64,000 nt of DNA from Fredinandcohnia aciditolerans (GCA_003640645.1 QGHH01000001.1:304186-368185), one strand, 5' to 3'. Positions 1 to 8,914 are shown, counted from the first letter of the stretch. The notes: generated by a model from the sequence alone, not told the origin. A program made the numbers and translations.

Positions 1-704
1 AATGGCAATGCTGTCGCTACCCCAGCCCCTATTAATAATAATGGCACGTCAAATGTTGCACCAGTAAAGGATTCAACTCCACGGTTGTATAGAAATCCCA
101 AATAGATAAGAGCAATCGGAGCAACCACCATTGTTTCCATCGCTAGCCCAATTAAGGAATCAAGTTTTGCAAGTTTCTTTGTTAATCCGTAAAATCCAAA
201 GCTTAATGCGAGTGTAATCGCAACCCATGGGAAACTTCCGTACTGTACAGTTAATATAAGTACACCTAGACCCGCTAACACAAATGAAACTCCTTGCCAA
301 AACAAGAGACGTTCCTTAAGAACGATAATCCCCAATAGGACACTTACCAATGGGTTGATGTAATATCCTAAGCTTGCATCAATAATATGATCCGTATTAA
401 CAGCCCAAATATATGTCGCCCAGTTGACTGTAATAAGGATTGATGAAGCGATAATCCCAATTAGTTTGGTTTTATTTTTGAAAATCTCTTTGAGGGTTGT
501 TACCAACTGGTTCGCTTTTTTAGAAATTAAGATGATTACTAGCACGAAGACGAGCGACCAAACAATCCGGTGTGCTAAAATCTCGATTGCCGGGACATAG
601 TCGATTAATTTCCAATAAAGAGGCAGAACTCCCCACGCAATATACGCAATTGTCGTATACAAGATTCCGATTTTATAATCCTTCATGTCATCTTGACCCA
701 TCAT
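1..704 (-). CDS. rarD: RarD-type EamA/DMT family permease (partial, 3' end missing)
   Basis: About 234 N-terminal codons are present; the C-terminus lies before base 1. The protein starts MMGQDDMKDYKIGILYT and has successive hydrophobic helices, including AYIAWGVLPLYWKLID and EILAHRIVWSLVFVLV, which are typical of RarD members of the EamA drug/metabolite transporter superfamily in the cytoplasmic membrane. The family name is historical (chloramphenicol sensitivity) and the substrate is unknown. The start is the first of two consecutive ATG codons, behind an AAGGAT-like ribosome site. Family assignment is good, function is not established. Confidence 0.8.
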   Translation of the reverse strand, partial: MMGQDDMKDYKIGILYTTIAYIAWGVLPLYWKLIDYVPAIEILAHRIVWSLVFVLVIILISKKANQLVTTLKEIFKNKTKLIGIIASSILITVNWATYIWAVNTDHIIDASLGYYINPLVSVLLGIIVLKERLLFWQGVSFVLAGLGVLILTVQYGSFPWVAITLALSFGFYGLTKKLAKLDSLIGLAMETMVVAPIALIYLGFLYNRGVESFTGATFDVPLLLIGAGVATALP

Positions 705-810
705 GATCCTTCTTTCCAATTCATTTTTTATCATTTGTTAATTATATTTCGGTTTCCGATATTTCACAATGAAAATGAATTGGAATTTTGAGGATATCTG
801 ACTGTATGTG

Positions 811-1230
811 GTCCACAAAACTTCTGAAGTAAACTCTGGAAGTATGTCACGGACCGCTTTTTAGGATGTTGATGGTACTCCAGTGCCTTTGGACTTATGT
901 CATTTTCTATTTTTTAGGAAACCAATGATACTCCAAAGCTTTTTAACTCTCACTTTTGGGTATTTCAGGAAAAACTCTACTGTTATATCACGTATATGAC
1001 ACCACAATTGGAAATAACCGGAAAAACTATAGTGTTAAGACCCTTTTATGATATATGTTTTGGATAAATACGGAAAAACCATGCCGATAAACGTTCTTTA
1101 TACCTTCACTTTTGTAAAATCTAGGAAAAACCTCTCCATTAAACCCTATTTATACCACCACTTTTGTAAGACTATGGAAAAACACAACCTAAATACCACT
1201 TTTATGGATCCCCTTCTGCGTAATACTGGA
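811..1230. repeat. Degenerate tandem array, 52-bp period (family B, forward)
   Basis: This array fills much of the gene-free stretch 705-1303. A GGAAAAA core recurs at about 968, 1020, 1072, 1124 and 1176, exactly 52 bp apart, with weaker copies (TTTTTAGGA) near 863 and 916. Between cores the units share words such as ACCCTATTTATACC and CCACTTTTG. Read in reverse complement, the array at 47.1-47.7 kb aligns with this one (GGGTAATACTGAAAAA against GGGTATTTCAGGAAAAA, and further downstream), so both belong to one repeat family in opposite orientation. No promoter or gene is evident here; the open frame at 1048-1356 is chance. The boundaries are approximate. Confidence 0.65.
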
Positions 1231-1303
1231 TATCAAGTCACCTCTAGATACCCTCCGCCAAAAAACACACACCCAAAGCAGAGTGTGTGCGCCGTGCGTT
1301 TTC

Positions 1304-1429
1304 CTATTCTTTCGTATCCTTGCCAGCTTCTTCAGCCAGTTGTTCAAAGGATTTGACTTTTCCATGTGGGTTTTGTGATTGTTTTCTAACTGTCCACTGG
1401 CGTTCTTGTTGACGTTTTGATTGTGTCAT
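1304..1429 (-). CDS. Small basic/hydrophilic protein, 41 aa (DUF6254-like)
   Basis: This ORF is too short for most gene finders but has an excellent ribosome site, AAGGAGAG, 9 nt before ATG. The peptide begins MTQSKRQQERQWTVRKQ, continues through NPHGKVKSFEQLAEEAG, and ends DTKE. It is very hydrophilic, without signal peptide or membrane segment. From memory it resembles the roughly 40-residue DUF6254 family of Bacillus; no function is known. It stands alone, convergent with the repeat array and divergent from the CPBP protease. The gene call is good, the family call moderate. Confidence 0.65.
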   Translation of the reverse strand: MTQSKRQQERQWTVRKQSQNPHGKVKSFEQLAEEAGKDTKE

Positions 1430-1553
1430 GTAGAATCTCTCCTTCTTTCAGATCATCACCATTAGGATGAGTCACCGTCAGTTATTTATTCTAAAAAGTT
1501 TACGCTCATGTTAAAATGACAACGACATAATCTAAGTAAAGAGGAACGACAAT

Positions 1554-2153
1554 ATGCATAGAAACTTTTATCTTTTATTACTATTGGTACATATTTTATT
1601 GGCGACGAGTTTCTTGTCCACCATCCCTTTTTGGGTGATTTTCACCATATCCTTTTTCCTTTTATCAGCAGCAGCAATCCGTTTCGCCAATTTTGATAAT
1701 AAATCTATATCAGCATCCAACCTAGCTATCGCTATCTTTTCAGGCATTATGATGTATGGCCTTTTCTCGATTGGAAAAATGGGATCCGCATTCCTCTTTC
1801 CAAACATGCTAGATGAGGTAGCTGATTTATATATGAAGATTCAGCCAGAGCTTTCCTGGCATTTTGTTGTACTCTTTCTCATCATTATTCCTGGTGAAGA
1901 AATCTTTTGGAGAGGCTATATACAGAAGAATATCGAGGCAAAGTTCGACAGCAAGCTAGTCGCAATCATCATCTCCTCTCTTCTTTATACGTCTGCCAAT
2001 GTTTATACCTTTAATCCACTTTTCTTGCTTGCGACATTTGTAGGTGGGGTTGTTTGGGGAACATTATATATGTGGAAACGAAATATTTTTCTAACAATCC
2101 TTTCCCATCTAGTCTTCAATTTATTTTTACTTGTGCTTTTCCCACTATTTTAA
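1554..2153 (+). CDS. CPBP family intramembrane glutamic protease
   Basis: A 199-aa, almost entirely hydrophobic protein with about six membrane helices. The PGEEIFWRGYIQ segment (near residue 115) carries the EExxxR motif of the CPBP/Abi family (Rce1-like), and the later SHLVFNL segment carries the conserved catalytic histidine. Family members are membrane-embedded glutamic proteases, known for CAAX processing in eukaryotes and bacteriocin self-immunity in some Firmicutes; the substrate here cannot be read from sequence. The start follows GAGGAACGAC. The next small gene begins 18 nt downstream and may be co-transcribed. Confidence 0.82.
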   Translation: MHRNFYLLLLLVHILLATSFLSTIPFWVIFTISFFLLSAAAIRFANFDNKSISASNLAIAIFSGIMMYGLFSIGKMGSAFLFPNMLDEVADLYMKIQPELSWHFVVLFLIIIPGEEIFWRGYIQKNIEAKFDSKLVAIIISSLLYTSANVYTFNPLFLLATFVGGVVWGTLYMWKRNIFLTILSHLVFNLFLLVLFPLF

Positions 2154-2171
2154 ATAAGGGGGCATGATTAC

Positions 2172-2336
2172 ATGAAGAAACGCAGAAAAAGGAGAGCGAA
2201 GGATGGTAAGTATACCTTCTCCGATCTCCTAGGTGATATTTTATTCGCATTGCCTGAGATTATTATTTTTCCATTTCGAATCATTTTTTACCTAATTAGA
2301 GGTCTCTTTAGGAATATATTTGATTTCTTTAATTAG
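2172..2336 (+). CDS. Small membrane-associated protein, 54 aa
   Basis: The N-terminus is strongly basic (MKKRRKRRAKDGKY), followed by FSDLLGDILFALPEI and a hydrophobic aromatic-rich tail ending IFDFFN. A GGGGGCATGATTAC leader gives a plausible ribosome site. It follows the CPBP protease gene by 18 nt on the same strand, suggesting co-expression, and its stop overlaps the convergent M20 peptidase stop by 4 nt. The basic head and amphipathic or membrane-inserting tail suggest membrane association. Not recognised; function unknown. Confidence 0.6.
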   Translation: MKKRRKRRAKDGKYTFSDLLGDILFALPEIIIFPFRIIFYLIRGLFRNIFDFFN

Positions 2337-3730
2337 GCCAAATTTATCGTTCTCGGTTTAACATTTTCAGGAATTCCTGCAACATATGGTTTATCTATTG
2401 TGGTTAGATTAAACTCCTCTTTTGCTCTTTCAAGTATATGATCTTTATTTAGTAATAAATCATATGCTGATAATGCCATCGTTTGCGCGGCAAAGTGCAT
2501 TCCCTTGAATCCAATGGATGAACCAAATGAGGCTGTGGCCTGCCAAGTATGTAACTGTATACCGATAGGAGCACAAGTTGCCATAATTGAACCCACTGGT
2601 GTAATCCAACTAACATCACCGACATCTGTTGAACCAGTTAAAACTTTGCCCTTTGTCGATTTATCATTTTGTAAGTCTGACGCTAGGGACTCATTTGTAG
2701 AATTATGCGTCATTTTTATGATGTTAGAATCTACTGTCTTTAGCAATTCCTGAGCAAATTTCGCTTCTTCAACAGTATATGCCAAGGGTTCTGCTAGTTT
2801 CATATTTTCAAACATGAGGTCATTTAAAGCTTCATTTGGAAGTGTGTCATAAGCAAAAGCATCGATTTCTGAACAAACCTCTGTTTCTGTCATAAGTGCT
2901 GCTCCTTGAGCAATTTTCTCTACCCTTCTAAGGATATCTTCAACTTGTTCTTTTGTAGATGCCCGTAAATAATACCAAACACTAGCATGTTCAGGAACAA
3001 TATTAGGAGCAAGTCCCCCGTTTGTAATGACATAATGTATTCGTGAACCGTCCAACACATGCTCTCTTAAAAAGTTAGTGCCGACATTCATCAATTCAAC
3101 AGCATCTAGTGCACTTCTTCCAGCATGGGGTGAGGCGGCCGCATGGGCTGGGATGCCTTTAAAATGAAACTTAATGGATACAATTGCTTGCATACTCATA
3201 TTTAATGTCATGTTAGATGTCCATGGATGCCAGGTTAACGCACAATCTAAATCGTCAAAGACGCCTTCTCTCGCCATGAACGTTTTTCCAGACAATACTT
3301 CTTCAGCTGGACAGCCATAATAACGAATAGTCCCATTGATATCATACTTATCCATAACTTCTTTTAATGCAATTACTGCTTCAACCCCTGCTGTTCCGAG
3401 TAAATTGTGACCGCAGCCGTGACCTGGTCCATCTAATATAACTGGTTCCTGAACTGTATTAACTGTTTGAGAAAGACCAGGCAAAGCGTCGTATTCCCCT
3501 AATATCCCTATTATTGGTTTACCTGAGCCATATTCCGCAACAAATGCAGAAGAAATTCCTCCTATCGGGGAATGAATTCGAAATCCTTCTTCTTTTAATT
3601 TAGACACTTGTAGATCACTTGCATAGTTTTCCTCATATGCAATTTGCGGATGTTCCCATATTTTTTTTGCCATTTCAGTAAAATCTGATTGGTTGTTTTT
3701 AATCCACTGTAAAATATTCTGTTTACTCAT
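2333..3730 (-). CDS. M20 family amidohydrolase (AbgB-like)
   Basis: A 465-aa metal-dependent amidohydrolase of the M20 peptidase family, closest in type to AbgB (p-aminobenzoyl-glutamate hydrolase subunit B). Metal-site signatures are visible: GPGHGCGHNLLG near residue 100, CPAEE near 140, TWHPW near 165, and the late TGSTDVGDVSW segment characteristic of AbgB-like members. The dimerisation domain (GIPAHAAASPHAGRSALDA) follows. No signal peptide, so cytoplasmic. It is the last gene of an operon with two membrane proteins that could import an amide-bonded substrate for it. The ribosome site is weak, which may mean translational coupling or low expression. The substrate is unknown. Confidence 0.85.
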   Translation of the reverse strand: MSKQNILQWIKNNQSDFTEMAKKIWEHPQIAYEENYASDLQVSKLKEEGFRIHSPIGGISSAFVAEYGSGKPIIGILGEYDALPGLSQTVNTVQEPVILDGPGHGCGHNLLGTAGVEAVIALKEVMDKYDINGTIRYYGCPAEEVLSGKTFMAREGVFDDLDCALTWHPWTSNMTLNMSMQAIVSIKFHFKGIPAHAAASPHAGRSALDAVELMNVGTNFLREHVLDGSRIHYVITNGGLAPNIVPEHASVWYYLRASTKEQVEDILRRVEKIAQGAALMTETEVCSEIDAFAYDTLPNEALNDLMFENMKLAEPLAYTVEEAKFAQELLKTVDSNIIKMTHNSTNESLASDLQNDKSTKGKVLTGSTDVGDVSWITPVGSIMATCAPIGIQLHTWQATASFGSSIGFKGMHFAAQTMALSAYDLLLNKDHILERAKEEFNLTTIDKPYVAGIPENVKPRTINLA

Positions 3731-3801
3731 TTTTTAGTCCATTTACTAAATGGATTTTTCACCCCTTCCCAAAAATTCAATACAAGGTCGACAACAAGGC
3801 T

Positions 3802-4524
3802 TTAATTATTTTTCTCTTGTTTTTTTAACTTCTCTAAAAGTAAACAAACTACAACAGTTCCGAGTATGCAGACAAATGTTTGGAAGGCACGGGGAACAGG
3901 ACCTAAATTAACAAATAAACCAAATGCAATCCCAACTACACCAAATAATGGCTTCTTTATAGCAAACTGAGCAATGACTCCTCCAAAAATAGCCGGAAGG
4001 ACAAAGTTTAGGCTATTTAAGACTGATTCAGGCAAGATTGTTAAAATGTATGAACCACTTAGTATTGCTAAAATAAGAATGATAGCATTCACGATTGAAG
4101 CAGTCGCAATTGCCAATGAGGCAGTAATTTCTCCCTTTTTAGTTCCTGGTTCTGCATCAACAACACGTTGAGCAACCGAAGCACATGGAAGACACATGTT
4201 TCCGATATTACCTGTAAGAAAGGCAAGATATGTACCAGAAACCCCCAAAACAGGATAATAGCTAATCGGCTCCAGCACCCAAACAAACATGATAATAGCT
4301 GCATAAGCAGTAAAACCTGAAATGATAGTTGACCAGCCTGGATGGTAACCAAGAACATATGATAGATATAGAGGCACAATTAATGTTAATGCAATGATTC
4401 CCCAAATTGTTAAGCGTCCCCAAAAATGAGACTTTAATTGAAAGGTTTCAAAGTCAATTGATGATGCAGACACTGGCACTGCTTCGTTTATAGATAGATT
4501 ATTTTCCTCTCTAGTAACTGGCAT
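3802..4524 (-). CDS. Polytopic membrane protein, putative permease partner of DUF5058
   Basis: 240 aa with about six hydrophobic segments after a 30-residue polar N-terminus. Some databases label relatives 'small-conductance mechanosensitive channel', but I see no MscS signature. A GNIGNMCLPCASVAQ stretch near residue 105 contains a CxxC-type cysteine pair between helices, and the C-terminus is basic (LLEKLKKQEKNN). It lies 21 nt downstream of the DUF5058 gene and 71 nt upstream of the M20 hydrolase, with ribosome site GTAGGAGAG. The constant association suggests the two membrane proteins form one transporter; this is inference. Confidence 0.7.
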   Translation of the reverse strand: MPVTREENNLSINEAVPVSASSIDFETFQLKSHFWGRLTIWGIIALTLIVPLYLSYVLGYHPGWSTIISGFTAYAAIIMFVWVLEPISYYPVLGVSGTYLAFLTGNIGNMCLPCASVAQRVVDAEPGTKKGEITASLAIATASIVNAIILILAILSGSYILTILPESVLNSLNFVLPAIFGGVIAQFAIKKPLFGVVGIAFGLFVNLGPVPRAFQTFVCILGTVVVCLLLEKLKKQEKNN

Positions 4525-4545
4525 ATAGCTCTCCTACTTTCTTTT

Positions 4546-5253
4546 TTAAGATATCAAGTAACCAGCAAACATACCCACAATAATAACCAGACCTAATGAC
4601 CATTCTTTTATCCACCTCAACTGGGTTTTATCTCCGATCCAAATAATGATGGGCATAACAATAAAGGCAACAATAAATACGACGAATTCACTAATACCTT
4701 TTACCATTTCTCCCCCACCAAGGTAGCTAAAAGCCCCAATCATTGCAGCAACTGATACTGTGCTTAACATCGTTACATTTTTAGGATTAGCTTCTGCTTT
4801 TTTCTGTATTTTCCCTAGAGATTTAGTAAATAGAGCAACGAATAATAACCAGCCCATACCACCAAGACACATCACCCATACTGCATTTGTAAAGGCTTGT
4901 AACGTATAACCTTGAGAACCTAAATCAACCCCAGCTGCTTTAGACCCTATACTTGCACCAACTGTTTCTATTGCTGCCGATCCAATAATAGAGATTCGCA
5001 TCAATGTAACGGGGCTTCCAATTAAAGAAATCATTGAAATAGCGACAACGATGATTGCTAATGATGGTCCAAGGGAACTAATCGCGCCAGCCCTTATTGC
5101 AGACTTAACATCTGTAGGTGTCATACCAACGGATTGGCTTGTTTTTGATGCAAGCCGAATAAAGATGATAGCTTGAAAGATTACGATACCAACTACCAGT
5201 GTAGCCAAAATCCAAAGTGGTAAGCTATTTGCCGTTTGTAACACTTTTTCCAA
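4546..5253 (-). CDS. DUF5058 family membrane protein
   Basis: 235 aa with about six transmembrane segments (for example LPLWILATLVVGIVIFQAI and SLAIIVVAISMISLIGSP). It matches my memory of DUF5058, an uncharacterised family encoded next to AbgB-like amidohydrolases. It is the first gene of a three-gene operon (DUF5058, 240-aa membrane protein, M20 hydrolase). The start is TTG, 7 nt after a strong AGGAGGA. The operon diverges from a PucR-type regulator gene, which probably controls it through the intervening palindrome. The transported compound is unknown; an N-acyl or amide-linked amino acid is a guess. Confidence 0.75.
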   Translation of the reverse strand: MEKVLQTANSLPLWILATLVVGIVIFQAIIFIRLASKTSQSVGMTPTDVKSAIRAGAISSLGPSLAIIVVAISMISLIGSPVTLMRISIIGSAAIETVGASIGSKAAGVDLGSQGYTLQAFTNAVWVMCLGGMGWLLFVALFTKSLGKIQKKAEANPKNVTMLSTVSVAAMIGAFSYLGGGEMVKGISEFVVFIVAFIVMPIIIWIGDKTQLRWIKEWSLGLVIIVGMFAGYLIS

Positions 5254-5385
5254 AATAATCTTCCTCCTTTTTCGAATTACTTTTAATTACAACCTTTAAC
5301 CTCTAAAGAAAGCGCATTCAATATTTAATGGTTGAAAATTCTATATTTTCTAATTCTTATAGTAATTTATTAAAATACAGATTAC

Positions 5386-5403
5386 AATGTAATAAATTAC
5401 ATT
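5386..5403. promoter_or_regulatory. 18-bp perfect palindrome, candidate regulator operator
   Basis: AATGTAAT-AA-ATTACATT is an 8+2+8 perfect inverted repeat in the divergent intergenic region, 55 nt before the regulator start and 133 nt before the DUF5058 start. An overlapping ATTAC-AAT-GTAAT palindrome occupies 5381-5393. The location is what one expects for the operator of the adjacent PucR-family protein. It is a direct sequence observation; the binding partner is inferred. Confidence 0.5.
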
Positions 5404-5457
5404 AATAAACCGGCAGATATGGAACTTTCTACATTTTCTTATTCTAGGAGGTTAGTA

Positions 5458-7539
5458 ATGACAACAATTCAACAAATTTCATCTTATCTTGATAAAATTT
5501 TTATTGGAGCTTCCTATGAAATCTTGATACAAAAAGCACACGATACTTCGTTCAACCTTATATATAAAAAAGGGAATCTAAAAAAAGAGAATATTAATCC
5601 ACAAACAAGTAATGGAGAATGCAAATACAAAATCATGATAAATAAAGGGTACTTATATGTTTTATTTTCTTACGTGAACAAGCATCAAGTGCTTCTTCGC
5701 TCTAATAGTAAAACTTGTCCCTTTTATGAAAGAGATTTGGAATATTTATATGTATGCTTCGAACTGCTAGATGCTAAAAGCCAAGTCCAAGCTAAAGGTG
5801 CAGAACTAGAGATGTTAATAGAGGGAATACGTTCTGTTTCTTCTTCTCTTGTCCTTGATGACCTATTAGAGAGGATTACAAAAAATGCATTATCAGTAAT
5901 ACCAGTTGCAAATGCAGGTTATCTACAACTCTATGACTATGATCAAGAAAAAATTATCACAAAGACAAGTGTTGGATTTGAACCGATCATCAGAAAGCTT
6001 AAAATGGAGGTCGGAGAATCGATTACGGGTGTAGTTTTTAAGGAAGGAAAACCGTTAATTTATCATTCTAAAGAACAGATTTATAAAGTAATGAGTGAGA
6101 ATTCTATTTCAGAGAGAAATCTACATATAATCAAGTCTTCGTATAAAGAAAAAGAAATTCAAGCAATTGTTAGTGTACCTATATCTATTGGGGAAAAGCG
6201 TATTGGAGTCATGACGATTCACCAATTTAATAAGGTAGGAAAATTTACTGATGATGACGTGCGACTTTTACAAGGCTTTGCATCCCAGGCTGCAATCGCA
6301 ATTCAAAATGCACGTCTTTATACAGAGGTAAAGCAACAATTAAATGAGCTCGCAAAAAGAAACGAAGTCCACGACAGACTTATTAAGATTTCTATACAAA
6401 ACAAAGGTTTAAAGTCCATTATTAGAGAACTAGGAAAAATGATAAATGGTCCGTTTTCCTTCTACGACTATTTAGAAAACGATTGGTACCATAATCAAGA
6501 GAAAGAAAAAATTTATTTTAGCGTGGATGAAATTACTACTATTTTTAATAATAGAAGAAATGCTGTTTTCGTGGAATTGCGTAAGCCTGAAGAGGGAAAA
6601 TTTTATCTTTACCCGATTCTAAATGGTACTATTTTTCTTGGATGCTTTATTTACCCCTACTCTAATACATTATCAATCATTGATCGAATTATTATCGAAC
6701 AGGGTGGCTCTTTACTCGCACTTGAACTTGTAAAGAAACACACACTAGAAGAAATCTATTATAAGAAATTCCATGAATTTTTTAATGAATTGATTCAAAG
6801 CAAGGAGCCAGAAGTCTTACTTGAGAAAAGAAAAGAGTTTAACATAAATCCTTCTCATATGTTTTATGTGGTCTTAATTGAACTTGTTAATTATAAAGAT
6901 TTATATAAGCTTGGTGCTGATATTCATAGTATTATCTCATTGATAAAAAAGAATATCCAAGACGTGCAACTCATCTACGGATTTCATAATAAAATCATTT
7001 TACTTGTTTCAGTTGCACACAATTCAGGATCTGACGACACGATAAAGGGATTAAAAACAATTATTACTAACTGGAAAACTATTAATGATTCGTTTTTGTG
7101 TGTGGGTATTGGTTCTGAAAATCAGGGAGTATATCACATAGGAAAGAGTTATGAGGAAGCAAAGAAGGCAGTTGCCTATCTAGTTAATAAAAAAGAATCT
7201 GGTATGATCGCATATGAAAGCATTGGGGTTAATCGCTTGTTTATTAATCAGGATACCAATGAGATTCAGGAATTCATAAATACCTTTTTCCAGCCTTTAA
7301 ATACAGCAAAATCAAAGAAAAATGATTTAGAACAAACATTGTTAACATATGTAAAGTTAAATAAGTCTATGAATGAAACTTCGAAAAAACTTCACGTTCA
7401 TATTAATACACTATACCAGCGTCTTAAAAAAATTGAAGACATGCTGAATTTGAGTTTTAATGACCCTAAAGAATTTCTTGAAATACAGCTGGCCTGTCAC
7501 CTTAAAGAAACATTCGCTTATTCTAAGGATGTACATTAG
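5458..7539 (+). CDS. GAF domain-containing PucR family transcriptional regulator
   Basis: 693 aa from ATG 5458, chosen because AGGAGG (5446-5451) sits 6 nt upstream; an upstream in-frame ATG at 5419 lacks a ribosome site. Residues about 125-290 form a GAF ligand-sensing domain (DDLLERITKNALSVIP to LLQGFASQAAIAIQNARLY). The middle is a CdaR/PucR-like region. The C-terminus (about 630-680) is the PucR-type helix-turn-helix, SKKLHVHINTLYQRLKKIED. PucR relatives control catabolic operons in response to small molecules. Divergent placement from the DUF5058/M20 operon suggests it is that operon's regulator. A terminator follows the gene. Confidence 0.85.
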   Translation: MTTIQQISSYLDKIFIGASYEILIQKAHDTSFNLIYKKGNLKKENINPQTSNGECKYKIMINKGYLYVLFSYVNKHQVLLRSNSKTCPFYERDLEYLYVCFELLDAKSQVQAKGAELEMLIEGIRSVSSSLVLDDLLERITKNALSVIPVANAGYLQLYDYDQEKIITKTSVGFEPIIRKLKMEVGESITGVVFKEGKPLIYHSKEQIYKVMSENSISERNLHIIKSSYKEKEIQAIVSVPISIGEKRIGVMTIHQFNKVGKFTDDDVRLLQGFASQAAIAIQNARLYTEVKQQLNELAKRNEVHDRLIKISIQNKGLKSIIRELGKMINGPFSFYDYLENDWYHNQEKEKIYFSVDEITTIFNNRRNAVFVELRKPEEGKFYLYPILNGTIFLGCFIYPYSNTLSIIDRIIIEQGGSLLALELVKKHTLEEIYYKKFHEFFNELIQSKEPEVLLEKRKEFNINPSHMFYVVLIELVNYKDLYKLGADIHSIISLIKKNIQDVQLIYGFHNKIILLVSVAHNSGSDDTIKGLKTIITNWKTINDSFLCVGIGSENQGVYHIGKSYEEAKKAVAYLVNKKESGMIAYESIGVNRLFINQDTNEIQEFINTFFQPLNTAKSKKNDLEQTLLTYVKLNKSMNETSKKLHVHINTLYQRLKKIEDMLNLSFNDPKEFLEIQLACHLKETFAYSKDVH

Positions 7540-7576
7540 TTATTTAAGTAGTTACCGTTAATCACTCTAAAAAAGT

Positions 7577-7609
7577 AAATAAAGAGGTTGATTATACCTC
7601 TTTATTTTT
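7577..7609 (+). terminator. Rho-independent terminator
   Basis: A 12-bp perfect stem (AAATAAAGAGGT / ACCTCTTTATTT) with a 7-nt loop and T run, between the convergent pucR-type and ykvI genes; its flanks would let it work on either strand. Confidence 0.85.
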
Positions 7610-7654
7610 CCTCTTATATAGTTTCATTTATCCAGGTTTTGATTATTCCCTCGG

Positions 7655-8686
7655 TTAGCGCTTCATCGGTCTTGCCAACAGTACTAATAAAATCAAACTC
7701 ATGTACCCAAACAATGGATATAAGAAAGAAATCAAGGAGCCATAACCTAATTGACTTATCAAATAGGCTATTGATAGAATCCCAAACACAATTGAAATCG
7801 ATGAAAGCTTCAAGACATTTTTCAATTGGCGCTCAAGACCAAATAGGTTTCCGATCACAGACGTAAAGATTTCTCCATAAATCACAAGGATGTACAACCA
7901 ATAAAACGCAGCCATGAAGTTTTTCATTACTTCAGCCATCGGGATTTCAAAACCTTCTACATTTGGTAGTGCGGATAATGATATATGGCTCGTAAATAAA
8001 ATAAGACATAACGCACCACCACCGATAAAACCGCCCCATCTTAATGTATGTTCATGGTTAATTTCTTTTGCAAGCGGAACTAATACCGGCATTGCCATAG
8101 TCAAATTAAAAGCCGAATATAAAAATGGTGAAATCAGCCATTTAGCGCTATGCGACTCGATTTCTGGCCGACTCAATAGACCCGTTGCATCATTTGCTAT
8201 GACCTCTATTGCTAAAACAACACTAAAGAATATCATAATTGGAACAACAAACATGTTCACACCAAATAACCCTTTAACTCCATAAGTCAAAACAAAGATG
8301 GAAAGCCCACCCGTCAACAGGATTCCAAGCTGATAAGATATTCCCAATTGTTCATGAAAAACCGCTCCTGCACCAGAAAGCATAACGGAAGTTACTCCTA
8401 TTAGGACAAGAAGCATAAGTGCATTCACCATTAACCCAATTTTTTTTCCAAATAAGTATTCATTAAATTCCTTATATGAATTTGCTTGAATTCGGTTTGC
8501 AATAATCATAATTCTTGTTCCTAACCATATAAATAGGAAACCGCTGATGCAGATTCCAACCAAGCCATATACACCGTGCTGGGTAAAAAATTCGACAATT
8601 TCTCTACCTGTTGCAAAGCCTGCTCCTACGATTGTTCCTACATATACAGCACCAATCTGGAATGCTGCTCCCCAATTCCCTCGCAC
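7655..8686 (-). CDS. ykvI: YkvI family membrane protein
   Basis: 343 aa with about ten hydrophobic segments. The N-terminal GAVYVGTIVGAGFATGREI resembles the unwound TM1 region of LeuT-fold transporters, and B. subtilis YkvI is of this type. The start is set at GTG 8686, with GAGGTGG 6 nt upstream; the ATG at 8701 overlaps that ribosome site. It is divergent from clpE, as in B. subtilis. A cation-coupled solute transporter role is likely but the substrate is unknown. Confidence 0.8.
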   Translation of the reverse strand: MRGNWGAAFQIGAVYVGTIVGAGFATGREIVEFFTQHGVYGLVGICISGFLFIWLGTRIMIIANRIQANSYKEFNEYLFGKKIGLMVNALMLLVLIGVTSVMLSGAGAVFHEQLGISYQLGILLTGGLSIFVLTYGVKGLFGVNMFVVPIMIFFSVVLAIEVIANDATGLLSRPEIESHSAKWLISPFLYSAFNLTMAMPVLVPLAKEINHEHTLRWGGFIGGGALCLILFTSHISLSALPNVEGFEIPMAEVMKNFMAAFYWLYILVIYGEIFTSVIGNLFGLERQLKNVLKLSSISIVFGILSIAYLISQLGYGSLISFLYPLFGYMSLILLVLLARPMKR

Positions 8687-8799
8687 AAATAGCCACCTCA
8701 TTGTTTTATCTATATTACTTGATATATATGTACAAGTTCTATAAATAAGACGAGCTATTATTTCGGAAACAAGCGGAAAAAATTGCTAGGCCTTTTCAC

Positions 8800-8828
8800 T
8801 TGAAAGTCAAAAATGGTCAAAGTATAAT
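8800..8828 (+). promoter_or_regulatory. SigA promoter of clpE
   Basis: TTGAAA (8800-8805) and a perfect TATAAT (8823-8828) are separated by 17 nt. The first CtsR box overlaps the spacer, so repressor binding would block polymerase directly. Confidence 0.8.
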
Positions 8829-8914
8829 GTAGACATAAGGTCAAAGATGGTCAAACACTACGAATCATCATGCATGACCTATTTCATTTATCTAATTAGT
8901 CAAAGATAGTCAAA
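8805..8914 (+). promoter_or_regulatory. Three CtsR operators upstream of clpE
   Basis: Three direct heptad pairs of the CtsR type (A/GGTCAAA, 3-nt gap, A/GGTCAAA) lie at 8805-8821, 8839-8855 and 8898-8914. The first sits between -35 and -10, the second just after the start point, and the third 22 nt before the ATG. CtsR is the class III heat-shock repressor of Firmicutes. Multiple boxes fit the tight control known for clpE. Confidence 0.9.

Noticed and set aside
1048-1356. 102-aa plus-strand open frame
   Set aside because: It lies in the degenerate 52-bp array and runs antisense into the better-supported 41-aa gene; no ribosome site.
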